From Ancylostoma caninum (lineage: Eukaryota; Nematoda; Chromadorea; Rhabditida; Ancylostomatidae): 64,000 bases of DNA. The stretch spans positions 310,001 to 374,000 of the forward strand of contig JBAJFG010000348.1 in the NCBI GenBank assembly GCA_037903475.1, written 5' to 3'. Below are positions 1 through 11,691 of this stretch, in pieces; the first letter of the stretch is position 1, and every line of letters starts with the position of its first letter. The notes beneath the pieces are model-generated. The model saw only the letters and a list, made by a program, of their open reading frames with translations, searched no databases and was not told the DNA's origin. The translations under genes and the position numbers were made by a program.

Positions 1-1170
1 GGAGCATTTGGGCGGAGTGCTCCACATTTGCTAGCTATCTAATATGGCAGCGACGTTCGACAACTACATGTCTTTTCTTATCGGATGGAGAAGGATTACT
101 GTAGTGCATAACTTATTTATATTTATTTATTAAAAACCTCTATATTTATCTATTAAAAGGCAATGCGTATTCGCCTTCACACCAGGGAAGACGGGTAGGA
201 GCTGACGACATGTGGTCGCCCAATTTTTCCCACAGATTTTCCCGTACTCTTTGCCGTTTTGTCAAGCAGTCTCGTGCGACTTCTCGGGTCTTACTGCCTG
301 AAGAGAGGCGATAAATCAGCGGTCCAAAAAAGCCAAAGGCTCCAGAGTCAGAGCTTTATGGTTCATTGTGAGCCCTGCCGTCATCTTCATCAATTCTCCT
401 GCTTCCGGCAATTTTCACCTTCACCTCATTAATCGTCAACTCTAAAGGTTGCAGGCTTCCTTCCAAGCACCTGCTTACCTCCAAATAATAGAGAACTGAT
501 TCTCGAAGCTGTTACAAGTAACCTCAATGGCTTTTCGAAAGCTGAGCAGCACCAGGCTGCTATCGTAGACCCAAGCTACGTAGTAGGAGCAACAGATGAT
601 TGTATGTGGGATACAAAATATTTCTCGGATGGCTGGAGATCGTCCGAGAGAAGCCCAGAATTGATGATAACTGAAGGGTTGAAAGCAAACATGATATAAT
701 TCGGACAGAAAAAAGAGCAAATAACCAGATGAATTTAATTATTGATTGAGAACCCGACCCAAAAATTCGAACATTCAAGAAAAAGAAGTCATAAAATTCC
801 TTCTCATCATTCCTCTAGATATGTATTTCTCGAATATGGCGGCGAAAATTCGGAACTTTGAATTTTTTAGATCGAGTTTTTGAGAAAGAAGGATAATTTT
901 ATTTATTCACCATTACTATCACTCATTATTCACATATGCATTATTCGGCAGTAAGCATATACCTTAGTACTGCTCGGATACTGTAAATTCTTTCTAAAAG
1001 TTGAAGTCAGAGGCCTAGATGACTCTAGAATGCAAGAACATCCGAACCTCCAGAATGGGAATGCTGCTTATCCCCTGCCAAGAGCCGCTGCTTCGCTCTA
1101 CCTAGCAATCCTCATCTTTAGCGCACATTAACTGGCACATTTCATAAATATCTCTCGTCCGGTAGCAGAC
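1..1170. other. No supportable gene, left edge
   Basis: AT-rich sequence with short open frames only. No splice-bounded exon, RNA gene or terminal inverted repeat was recognised. Confidence 0.5.
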
Positions 1171-1760
1171 GCGGTTTTTGTCTGGAGCATTTTCGATCGC
1201 CACCGGCAAGAAAGCCACCACGTGTGCTCGCGGCGAGCTTCACCTATTCATCTCGAACGCACGTTGTCGCCGGCGCAGCGTCCAAGCGACGACGGCGCGT
1301 CCGAATCCGCGAACAAGTCCCGGAAAACAATGTCATACATATTGTCCCTGTCGAAATGTCAACAACGTGCTGCTAGTGCGAGATGCTCGAAAAACAAACG
1401 ACGCCGTTTCGCGTTGCTCAGCCAGACAAGTTGTGCGAGAGCGGCGCGCGGCGTGATTTCGCGTCTCATAAGCGATGCCGTAGGGAATGCTGCTGGTGGT
1501 GTGATGGTTGCCGCTCTCGAAACACTCCAGAGAGATGCCGTCCGTCGACCGCGAACTGCTCGTCGAGCCTTGCGACGACGAGGCATCCGTGGACGAGGCA
1601 GCGCTGCCGGTGGGCGAGCCAAAATCGCCACGAAAACAGCCGCCCGACACACAACTTACTGCTGCTGCTGCCCTGGATAAATAGTCTAGTGGATTTGTGA
1701 GTATAATTGTATTCGCAGCTCTCAGAGACCTCTCGGTCGGCGCGCGTCGTCATTCATCAA
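1170..1760. other. GC-rich island with coding-like segments
   Basis: This roughly 600-bp block is much richer in GC than its surroundings, and several frames on both strands are open across it. In nematodes such an island usually marks a 5' exon or promoter region. Coding-like pieces include a + strand frame near 1285-1367 (containing VRIREQVPENNVIHIVPVE), the + strand frame at 1535-1684, and a - strand Ser/Thr-rich frame at 1650-1333. A good - strand donor (GTAAGT) lies near 1658. Which strand is transcribed cannot be settled from the sequence alone. Confidence 0.4.
1535..1684 (+). CDS. Candidate small acidic ORF or first exon, unidentified
   Basis: An ATG at 1535 opens a 49-codon frame ending at TAG (1682-1684). 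An in-frame stop at 1502 fixes the 5' limit. The protein begins MPSVDRELLVEPCDDEASVD and is acidic in its first half, then Pro/Lys-rich. Third codon positions are strongly G/C, unlike random AT-rich sequence here, which is the main reason to list it. I recognise no family. It may be a first coding exon that splices out before the stop, for example at the weak GTGGGC donor near 1609. It may equally be a small ORF, or a chance frame in the GC-rich block, since other frames there are open too. Confidence 0.28.
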   Translation: MPSVDRELLVEPCDDEASVDEAALPVGEPKSPRKQPPDTQLTAAAALDK

Positions 1761-2440
1761 CCAGGCGTCGATCGCGCCGCGCTCGCACACACAACGCAAC
1801 AATCAACGAGCAGAAAGCAATGCTTAGCATGTGCGCTTATTCCTGAAGATAGCCCATCCTCGAATTTCTGGAGTGACTGGACTGACCTATTATCCAGAAA
1901 TGGACTCGGAAGGCGGCTTGGTTTGGCATGGACCATAAACTCTCAATGAAAATTGTCGCTCTACTACTGAAAGTACAAAACGTCCACACAAGCGGCGGAA
2001 AGGGGGTGGAGGACGTCTACGACAACAACTTTGCGTTTTCAAAGGAGGATGCACTCGCGCAACTTGCTCGAAATGCTCGATGTGTCGTCATTTTTAGAGT
2101 GTCCTTAGGGCCCCATAAACTCCTAAAATAGAAATTCTAGCAAAGATTCGTTTTAAATTAAGTTTGAGAATTTGTAAAAAGAATTCCTGCAACTTGTATG
2201 GTTTTCCCAGGGGCTGAATTTCGATTTACCCACTACAGCAAGATTTGCCCTTTGAGATTTCCATGGCCACGGTCACACAGAGGCAGACATCGTCCTTATC
2301 GGAACCTTTCTGGATTTCAACAAATTCTTTTCAAATTTTCAGGAAACTTCGAGGTCGTATTTTGCATGGCTCAAAAAATCGTAGGATTTTCGTGGGCTTT
2401 GTACCTGACTGGCATCCGCTTTGGAAAAATTGGATTCTGC
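1761..2440. other. No supportable gene
   Basis: Only short open frames are present, on both strands. The last part runs into the dispersed repeat at 2445. Confidence 0.4.
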
Positions 2441-2444
2441 GGGG

Positions 2445-2590
2445 TATGTTTGGGTTTTACATGGATTTGAGTATTGCTGGTATAGAACTATTGATTTTAA
2501 AAAAACCGTGTTTCTTAAGAGCATGCATGTCGCAATCGTGGGATTCGCATCTTTCAATGTCATGCAAGACACGGTTCCTAAGTCTCCCGA
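2445..2590 (+). repeat. Dispersed repeat, copy 1 of 3
   Basis: This segment shares long near-identical stretches with 18597-18735 (same strand) and 18150-18257 (opposite strand). Shared words include TATTGCTGGTATAGAACTA and GCATCTTTCAATGTCATGCA or close variants. No coding capacity is apparent. Confidence 0.7.
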
Positions 2591-2599
2591 GTATCAAAA

Positions 2600-3264
2600 C
2601 CTTTCTGGATTGAAACAAGGCCCTTGTATGTACATCTGTGCAAATTTAATTCGGCAACTATGGACTGTAGACATTTACCGTCAGAGTAGTAAATCTCAAA
2701 CGCTAAATTTGCCACTATCGGAAAAGATGTAGGGCATAAGGATGTGAAGGTTCCCTTTCGTCTTATACTGTAAGTTTCCACTTATATAAAAAGTTACCCA
2801 ATTTAATTGAATTTCTTTCTGATCTTGTACATCCTAGGTATGCTGTAGAGGTATTTCTAGACATTCAAAGTGACACAAAAGTGAAATTCTTTCACGACAA
2901 TAGTCCCCTACTGTAGTATGAGCATAGTGTTTGAAAGAAATTCGAAATGACCATGCAATTTATGTCTAATTTCGTGAAAAAGGGAGTATAAAATGTGAGC
3001 AGCAATTCATTTGGGAGCTGCTATTGCGATGAAATTTGAACTAATTGCGCTTTTTGTCCTCAAAGTACAGCAATTTTGTTATAAATAGGGAATGCAAAAA
3101 GGGCTGATGAAGGGTTTAACGATGTTTCTGGAAAATTGGAGGTGGAAGACTGACCTGCGCAGATCTCATCATAGAAAAGTTACTCTTTAGATCAAGATTC
3201 AAACAAACCATCCCCTACATCTAAGTTAGCTAGCCAATTCTGAGTGCATAAAGTTACTATAATA
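2600..3264. other. No supportable gene
   Basis: AT-rich sequence; nothing recognisable was seen. Confidence 0.4.
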
Positions 3265-4102
3265 TTAGGTTGGTGCATAATTGTTCCGGCTTCCTTCGCT
3301 ACTCCTCCTCTCGTTAAGAATTAGCTCTTCTTGAACGGTTTTTTCATGTAGTCCCCTTCCTTCAATTAATAATGATGCAATCGAAATTTGTATCCACACT
3401 CACCAGTTCATGCTCTACCAATTCGGGAAAGCTTGGAATGCAGCACAGTCGTTCCGCGATCTCAACGAAACTTTTGCCGAAGAAAAATGAGCGAAGCCAA
3501 GTCGAAAAATATTAAGTGGTTCAAGTAGAAAGGTACAATCCTGAAGGAGGTTTGATTGGCGGGATTCCTCAGAAAGGGTGCCTGCTCGTTTTGCTACAGA
3601 AAACCGGTGGGAATTGAACATTGTTCCTCTCTGAGAGTTCGCGCTGGCCCATTTGGCCAATCTCAATATTTTTCTGAGTCATTCGAGATGAAGTACCATG
3701 GTCGAATAGTCCATATTGAAGAGTTCGGACCGTGTGCTCGTTGTCAAGCTTTCGACCTCTTCCAGGCTGCCCAAAGTTCCCGGTGCTCGGAATTTGATGG
3801 CAAATCTCTTCTTTCTTCATCTGTGAAGCTCGTGCCTTATGAATATGAACAATCTTTCAACTTAGCCTTGCTGATTGATTTATTTTTGAAAGGCTCGCTG
3901 AGATCGCGAAATGACTGTGCTGCATTCCAACTTTCCCAAAGTGGTACAACGGATTATGGTGGATGTCGATGCGGTTTTCGACAGCATCTTTAATAAGTGG
4001 GAAGAGAGGATTGTTCTCATAAAGAAAACCATTAGAAAAGCTTCAATTTTTGTCGAGAAAGGTTTTGCGAGAAAAAACGGCATTAATTGTGCACCAACCT
4101 AA
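3265..4102. mobile_element. Rearranged mariner-like element
   Basis: An 838-bp element with mariner-type terminal repeats (TTAGGTTGGTGCATAATT at the left, complementary sequence at the right), flanked by TA at 3263-3264 and 4103-4104. It is too short for an autonomous mariner (about 1.3 kb). The two halves resemble each other in inverted orientation well beyond the short termini: 3425-3475 read backwards matches 3890-3945, including an 18-base block around GACTGTGCTGCATTCCA. Both ends may therefore derive from the same 3' end of a parent element. Open frames inside do not make a transposase. Confidence 0.75.
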
Positions 4103-5500
4103 TATAAAGGTATCAAATGGAACTACATATTACTTACGCGTAATATTTAAAATGTCCTATGAAATTATAGATAGGCGCAATAAAGAAGTTTTTTGCAATT
4201 TTTTTTGAGACAAATAGAAAGGTACAACACCGACATTCTTCTCACCTTTCACTTTTTCTCTTTTTTAACTTCATTCTACTCTTTAACCCATGAAGTAAAG
4301 AAACATTTTCAGACAAGTACTTAATAGCAGTCAAGCAATCATATTCTCGTGAGCGCGTCATCAAGACGGGTTTAAATCAATGAGCAAGAAATTCTCAAGC
4401 AGAAAAGCAGTGGTGAAAGAGAAAGGAAAAGAATAGAACGAGAAAGATAGAAAAATCATTCTTTTGTCTAATTATCAAGGATGCTCAGCCATGCAGAATG
4501 AACGATGACTGAGTAAATGGCAAACATAACAGGATTTAGAGATGTTCAGCAAATATTGTAGATTGTCACGGCAGAAATGTTAGTAGTTACAGAACATAAG
4601 CATGTAATGAAGACTGCCTACATCACACCGACGTACTTAGACATGAAAGATTTGCGGTAAGAGATCCTTGAAAACGAGAATTGTGCCTCTGATTTCATGA
4701 AACAACATAAAAATCTCGAGATCTTTTTCTATGTTTTACAGGTCTGCAAATTATCTTGAAGGAAATTACTAGAAGAGGCTTTATCGGTGCTACAAATGCG
4801 GTAGTATAAATAATAGGCAGAACTATGGAGTAAGCACGAATTTCAATAGATAAATTTGGCCTATCTAATGAAATGTTCATTGAACTCCACAAGAGTCTCT
4901 CACTCTCTTTTATTACCTTCAACTCGAAGGTAACCACTGTTCCTCGATACAACACATATAACCAGGAAATAAGTGAATGATTTAATGAGTGATTGTTGAT
5001 CGTACATTTTGTTAGCAATACTTATCCATAATATGCTAGTAAACGTCAACCGTACCTGTTTGGTCCTTAATGCTTGCGCTCCGAGCATTTCTGAATAAAA
5101 GTAAAAGTTTTTAGCTAGTTCTTGTGATGTATGGTGCTGTTACGGGAGCACGACCACTCGAGAAACTGAGAAAACGGAGGGGCGGAATCGGAGGTGCTAA
5201 CGCTGGGCGGAGCTTCGAGGCGGCGGCGGCAGTCCCTGAGGGATGCTCAGCGCCTGAAATCTTACGGCAAAGTACAGGAAAGAGAGAATTTTCTTAGCAC
5301 CGATCTTTTTTATACAGCATTCAAACAATTTTCATCAAAAATCCGTTTAGATTCTCATTTATTTTACCTTTTCTTCAGAGCGAAAAAGTTTGAAAAGTCA
5401 GAAAGAAGTGCAATCGGCAAGGAGCAGGCTCTATCATTCTCGTGAAGCCGCATGGATAATTCAGATCACCCGAGGTGAACTGTCAGCACACACCTAACTT
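4103..5500. other. No supportable gene
   Basis: AT-rich sequence, with a short GC-rich patch at 5165-5250. Frames are short and no transposon ends were seen. Confidence 0.4.
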
Positions 5501-5720
5501 ACCCATCGCCCGCACTGGCGTTAACACACTTACCCTGGCTAATCTCAGTGATGCATCCAACCCCTGTGCTTGAATTCGTGAACACATTTCAAGAAGTCCT
5601 ACTCATCATTGAGTTTACCCATGGTAATCTCGAACGCAACAAAGCTTCAACCATGCATCACTGAGAGAACGAGCGATCTCAAAAGTTCGAATATGATTAC
5701 CCATGGCTAGTAGTGTAGTC
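5500..5720. repeat. Dispersed repeat related to 41990-42110
   Basis: The word at 5532-5558 (TTACCCTGGCTAATCTCAGT and onward) is a close match to 42055-42081, and a further variant occurs near 5614. No terminal inverted repeat could be placed. It is probably a diverged copy of a middle-repetitive family. Confidence 0.4.
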
Positions 5721-8660
5721 ATGAAGGGATAACATCCTTGGTTGGAATTCATGAGCGCATGACCAAAAGAAACCAGTCTAGCAAACCAAGCTTACCACCG
5801 TAGGTTTCGTTGGTTATCGTGCCATGAGTCCTATGGCCCATATGGTTGACAGATAGTAGTAAATTCGAGGGCGTTACAAAGTCCGCTCCGCTTAAGCCCA
5901 ATGACGAATGCCAGACCAGGTGAAGCCGAGGTAACCTAGTCAAGTCCTTTTCATTCTGAAAATGGTGCTGAGATCCTTGAACGTTCGTCGAAGGATGCTA
6001 ACCTACCCGCAAACTCAGGATGGACGGCTTTCACTGACAAGAAACCGCTCACTTTGTCCGAAATTTCGTAGTTGCAATGGAAGAATGCAGATGTTGATAG
6101 CTGTACACTTTTGCAATTTTTATTCAAGAAACTCGTCCAGGAAAAGCATGACAGCAGCAGTTTTCCCCGGAGTGGTGCACGAATTCCGCTACGGAGTATC
6201 ATCACACGGCAGCTTTTTTCTGCTCCCGAGGTTTTTAGAGCAGCAGAGCCTGCATGAGGTGCCCAGAGCAACGCTGTACAGAAAAACCAATAAGGACGTC
6301 TGGCGCTCTATTCTTTGGAGCTTTTTTTATGCTAGAGGTCGTCCAGAGTTTTGCACACCTTTAACAGAAACTCTTTCAACTTCCATGCATTGTGCTGCAA
6401 TCAGCGTGTTGAGAAGGTGTGAATTTCGCTGATAACTTAAGCAAGGATGTGAGTAAGGTTAGCCTTCCCCCCCCCCCCCCTCCTCTCATTCCAAGTGGTA
6501 TTCTAGCCCATTAACCACGCTAACTATTGTTTTGCTTGCTTGACATTGCATGGATCCTTCCTGGGAACATGTCATTGTTGATTGTTATGGACATGTTATA
6601 GCCCATATAATGAGTATCACATATACGTAAAGATAAATGGAAGTAAGCCGTTTTTCCATTTTTTATTTGCATTCCAATAATTTATGATTTACTTAATTAC
6701 ACATGAATCCCAGCCCTGAAAGGTTCCTGCCTTTCTGCCCCATTTACCATTCCCCGGGAGGAATGAGGAAGCTAGAATCCCAGAGCCAAAAATGCAATTA
6801 TCGCGTTGGTGCACCTACACTTGCCGCACTTTCGTTATCGTCCTTCGGCGCTGTTGCTCTTTAAAGCGTTCATTACTTGATGGGAAATCGTTTCGGAAAT
6901 CTCACCGCCACCGTTTGCTACCGTTGTTTTCAGCAGAACACCAACATAAAGGGCATATGATGCTTTACGATGGTGAAATTTTTTCTGGCATAGCGAAGAA
7001 CTAAGCCTTTCCCTAATTTTCCCATAAAAATTATCCCACCTACGGCACCCTCACTCAGAGGTTTCCCTGATAAATCACGCGAGGTACACATCCTTCATGA
7101 ACAAGCATTGGATAATAAATAGCCGACATTGACGTTGAGAGGACAACAACAGGGTTGCGCCGCTCACATCGCACTTGATCAATATCTATTAAAACAATGC
7201 AGCATAAGCCTCCAATTCAGGGACATTTTCAAAAACATAAATTACCTTCCGCTGCCTTCCACTGTAATTGAAGCAATAGAATTGAGGCTGGCAGAATTAG
7301 TTTTAAAAATATCCTTCTTGGGAAGCCTTCAATTTTCTTTCTGCTAGTACTTCGACACATCCAGTAAACAAAAAACGAAAATGGAGGGAGCTGACTATTT
7401 ATGAATGCTCCCCTACGGAGGAGATTCGATTAAGTGCAAGAACTAAAGTGAAAGGAACGAAAGCAGAAAAACGCCGCGGCAATTTTCTGCCGTCACAAAG
7501 TCTGCAATTAACCACGCACTTTCTACATACTCCTACGGAAATCCTGAGATTCACCAAGAAATAGAGGGGAATTCTTAAACTTCGTTTTCTTGCCCACCTT
7601 GGGTATTGAAACTCATGTTCAGTACATATTCATCATGTTTCATCCGATCGGACGAATGTGCCATGTCGGATATGTTGATGTGACTGCTATTCAACGAAAG
7701 GTTGCAGCGGACATGTTTATCCTATAGACTCCTGGCAGGATATATGTATTTATCCGGTTGATTTCGGCTCGGTAGCGATCAACTATCAGCTCCGCTATCA
7801 TGCACCGTACTTGTGCCAGGGAATGAAAATGTTTATAGAGAAGTTAAGCAGAGTGGGTAAAAATTGATGGTAACAGACTCATAACCAAATAAGATGTGTG
7901 TATTTTTCAGGATTCTTCCCCGAAAAGTAATATATCATTTAATCAAGATCGTTACGTCATTGTACTGAGGCAAAAATTTCATGTTAGGGGTTTTACCCTA
8001 GCGTAAATGGCAGCATGTTTTCCCACCCATGACTAATTGCACACACTGGATATTCGTCAGGAAGTACAATAGTGAAAAATTCACGAATAAAAGCTTCAAA
8101 CACATCTAAAATTGTTGTCTCCCAGAGATAGGAGGATTTTTTGTTTTGTTTTTTTTTTTTCGAGTTCAACGTTTATCTTCTTTCCTACTAATATTCTTCA
8201 CTAAAATAGTTGAAATTAGAGACGAGGATATGTCATTGTTTCCTATGGCGCATGCTTTCATGCAATAAGTAAATAAAATAATAAATGAGGGTGGTCGTGA
8301 GGAACAGCGAATCACCAGAGCTTCAAATGAGCGCAGCTGTCAATAACTAACCCCCAAGCTATTTTTCTGAAGATTAATTAGCATTTATATAAGAGGATTA
8401 ACAGCATTAACACGCTGGTCCAGGTGAGAGACTTGACGAGGATCGTTTGAAGGCCTCAGAAGCCATTTAGCTAGAAAAAAGATCCCTTGATTTTGTTCCT
8501 GTACAGTGACGCAATACGACCTAAGTGATGTCTGGTTTTTTTTCTGAGGAGCACTCCCTGGAGAGTACACTATCTAATTTTGGTCAAATGATTTTTGCTA
8601 TTCGCTGTCCTGCTCTACGATTCTTACCAACTGGTTCTGTTCACTTATTAAGCTGACCTA
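5721..8660. other. No supportable gene
   Basis: The longest frame (5962-6432, +, 156 codons) has no recognisable domain, and its reverse strand is also partly open. A poly-C run lies at about 6468-6482. No RNA gene was seen. Confidence 0.4.
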
Positions 8661-8669
8661 TCAATCTCA

Positions 8670-8712
8670 GAGCTTCAAAGGCTGCACCCACAAAAATTTT
8701 CCTCTCGCAGAG
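8670..8712. repeat. Fragment of a strongylid-type dispersed repeat
   Basis: AAAGGCTGCACCCACAAAAA here resembles AAAGGCAGCACCCACGAAAG at 43426. From memory, this AAGGCAGCACCCACGAA-like motif is common in hookworm and related genomes. Boundaries are unclear. Confidence 0.45.
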
Positions 8713-9690
8713 TTTGCTATGTTTCTAGGCTTAGCGCTGTAGTGGAAACGAAAGCAGCGAGCAATTTTGTCAAATCTTAAGGAAAAGAGGGCTTTCATGG
8801 TCACCAGTTTAACCCGTTTGCAAAGAATGGCCGAGTTACCCGGGGTTGAAATAGGAGGTGGGAATGAATGCAGGTGCTATCATAAGGAAAAGAGTGATTG
8901 CAAACAAAAACACCCATTCATTTCACACCACAACTCATCCTAACTGATCCCAGCACACATTTTATCGCTTCATATAATGAAAACGCTGATGTCTATGACT
9001 GTGCAACTTTCGCAAAATTGTTGCAGCAACTTGTGATTATCCAAAACGATCAAAATTTCAAATACAACGATTTCCATGGGTGCTCCCTTTAAATGATTGA
9101 GTGAATATGCTGCTGAAGCCATTCAAAAGAACCTCATCTTGCGAACACTCCGACAATACCTCATTATTTCAAGCATGAAACGCTCCCACTTTTCTTATTC
9201 CTTCTTCTGCAGCATCCTGGCGAATTCATTTATAGAAAACTGAAATTTGACTGGATATCCGCTCGGAAAAATCTAGCCATCTCAAACTAATAAGAATTGC
9301 AACACTCACGAAGACGGTGCAGTTTTGATCTCATTTTGGAGATTTTTCCACATATTTTGATTTCCCCCCCCCTGGGATTTCAATGGTTTGCAAGATTTCC
9401 TTCAGAAAGGCTGAAAAGCTTTTTTTAATTATTTCGATAAAATTCACACTGGAATATCCAGAAGGATGCTGCAAATTTCCTATATTTAGGGTTAGTAGGT
9501 GGATTGTGTAGAGGGGGGTGGTGTGTGCTTACATGGGGCCCATACCCCAACTCCCCAATTGGGGCCTTTCCGTAGGGGGAAATATAAGGCTGTAACAAAA
9601 TGGAAGAGGACCAGTGTGGCTCTTCAGTACGGAGAATTCGTGTGTACGTATTTTAGGAACCCTTAGCACGTCATCAAAATTAATATCAGA
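8713..9690. other. No supportable gene
   Basis: Low-complexity G- and C-runs occur at 9363-9372 and around 9512-9600. No exon or transposon end was recognised. Confidence 0.4.
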
Positions 9691-9694
9691 AGGC

Positions 9695-9850
9695 AGATAT
9701 GGCGGGCACCAATGATTTGGACCCGCTCGCCTTGCCGCACCGTCTGCGTCTTAGCACGCTAATTGCCTGCGCATCCACGAGTCTCATTGATATCCTCGCT
9801 CTCATTTAGGACCGATGTCGTAATGCGGAGCGTGAGAGAGGATCCGGACA
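9695..9850. repeat. Dispersed repeat with a TGCGCATCC core
   Basis: GC-rich segment containing GCCTGCGCATCCAC, followed by a CTCATT..GATC stretch and a GAGAG(G)ATCC end. Related arrangements occur at 13620-13800 and 53605-53700, which makes this a three-copy family in the window. Boundaries were not determined. Confidence 0.45.
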
Positions 9851-10779
9851 ACTGCAGCGACCTATGCATACTTAGCTGAATTTTCGTGCAACAATTTCAG
9901 TCTTTTTTGATTTTTTGAGTTTTAAATTTTAGAACATTTTTTTGGAGGCTTAGAAAGAGTAGTGGTGAGTGCTTCAGGTAAAGTTATCCCATGCCCAATA
10001 AGGCTTGAATGCGAAGGTCATTTTCTACTAACATACATCTCCGGTGTCGTTTGATCAAGGCCGAAAATTTTTCTTATTAATGTTAATCCTTCATTTATCC
10101 AAGAACGCCATGCCAGAAATTCGCCGAGACCAATTGGTGCCTCTTTCATGAACCCTAAAAAGTTTTTTCGACGTTGTCGGCACACACATACTCTTTCAAA
10201 GCGCTGCGTTTTACTGGATACATCTTCAGAGCTCCGCCCATTTCCTCAGATTTCTTGTATCGCAGGCTTCAACACACTTATCCATGCAAATTGCGGTTTT
10301 ATAGCCTCTACAATGAGAAGACATTATGCAAATTGCCACACAATTACCTGTTCTAAAAACAGCTACAGTAACCACTGCTCTAGAGAAAGCAGAAAATCAG
10401 GAGATTTCCTGGGTTTCTCAACACCAGGGAAGTCTTTCTTTCCTCGTGAATTGCTGTATTAATGAAAGGTCGTAAACGCGAGCCGTTTCGCAAGTTTTAT
10501 TGGTGGGGGCAACGCTGATCAACGAACACAACAAAAATCCACAACAAAGCACGAGAGCTGCCGTTGGACTGGATGTGGCCGATGAGCTCCAGCTTGCTGC
10601 TTTTCCAGAAATTTCCAAACTTCAAGTGTTTCTGGGTTTTTAGGCACCAAGTTCACTGTTTACTTAACTCATGCAGGATTAAACTGATCAAGGCTTCAAT
10701 CTAAACGAAAGTTAAAAAGCTCATCTTTAGTAGGAGAAGATAGAATTTATGTAGACTTTTAAGTATTTAAGTGTCTCAC
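9851..10779. other. No supportable gene
   Basis: Short frames only; no repeat or RNA gene was recognised. Confidence 0.35.
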
Positions 10780-10822
<43 letters not shown>

Positions 10823-10825
10823 TTT
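10780..10825. repeat. (TATT)n microsatellite
   Basis: About eleven perfect tandem copies of a TATT tetranucleotide. Confidence 0.95.
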
Positions 10826-10934
10826 GGTACGAACAAGGGCGTGCTATAAATCCCAGAACTGGCAGTAACTAAACCTGACGGTAATCGAAAACGAAGAACG
10901 TCATCATAGAAAATTTCAAATTTTTCTTAACTTG

Positions 10935-11312
10935 GAAAATCTCCCGGAGACGCTGATTACGGTGGTACACATGATTCCCTGCAAAAAAAGTGTCGAAAAT
11001 GTCGTTTTTGAGACCATGCGGAGGATATGGAAAGGTGGTGGGACATCGGTCACAGATCTAACAAGAAGTGGGAATACCCGAACAGGCATCCGCCACAAAT
11101 TTAACAAGAAATTGGAATGCTGCCGGAAACATCTATCACAGGAGCAGCTGACAATATCGATCTTCAGCATCTACCATCTACTTGTGGCAGATGTCCCGAT
11201 ACACATCCCAAAGTCTCCACAGAAGAAATGCCAAACACTGTGGCTCACTAAGCTTCTAAGAGGAATCATGTATACCATTTTGATTAGCGTCTCTTAAAGT
11301 CTATTTCTCAAA
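10935..11312. mobile_element. Inverted-repeat element, probable MITE
   Basis: The left end (GGAGACGCTGATTACGGTGG near 10948) is complementary to the right end, which reads AGAGACGCTAATCAAAATGG on the opposite strand near 11296. The two arms also share an ACATGATTCC-like stretch. The frames at 10932-11297 (+) and 11170-10916 (-) simply read through the arms. Exact termini and target duplication were not resolved. Confidence 0.55.
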
Positions 11313-11691
11313 AAGCTTGTAACCTTGTGTACCTCCTTTGACTATACCATACTACGCTATACCATCATGCTGGTACACCACTAAGTTCACCTAGACACAC
11401 AAATAAAGAAATAAATAGAAATATAGTTAAGATTCACCTAAAGTCTTTTAAAAACCAGATGTATCCTCATGTGTTCCGCTACAAGCTATCCAATTCTGTT
11501 TTCAAAGGAACCCACATATCATAACAGTTTTTTTTGCACACGAGCCACCTAACGAATCAGCACGGCAAACGACTTTGCCATTGCACGCGGCCAAAATTAA
11601 TTTCTATTGCTGATGCAGCCATTCTAAATAATGGTTTCCATCTTAGGATTCTGCTCGTTGAGGTGAATCTTCATTTGCTAAACTAGAACTA
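11313..11691. other. No supportable gene
   Basis: Spacer between two mobile elements; nothing was recognised. Confidence 0.4.

Noticed and set aside
5962..6432. 156-codon + strand ORF
   Set aside because: No domain, no splice-bounded structure, and an overlapping open frame on the other strand.
10932..11297. 121-codon + strand ORF as a gene
   Set aside because: Its two ends encode the inverted arms of a MITE-like element; there is no domain between.
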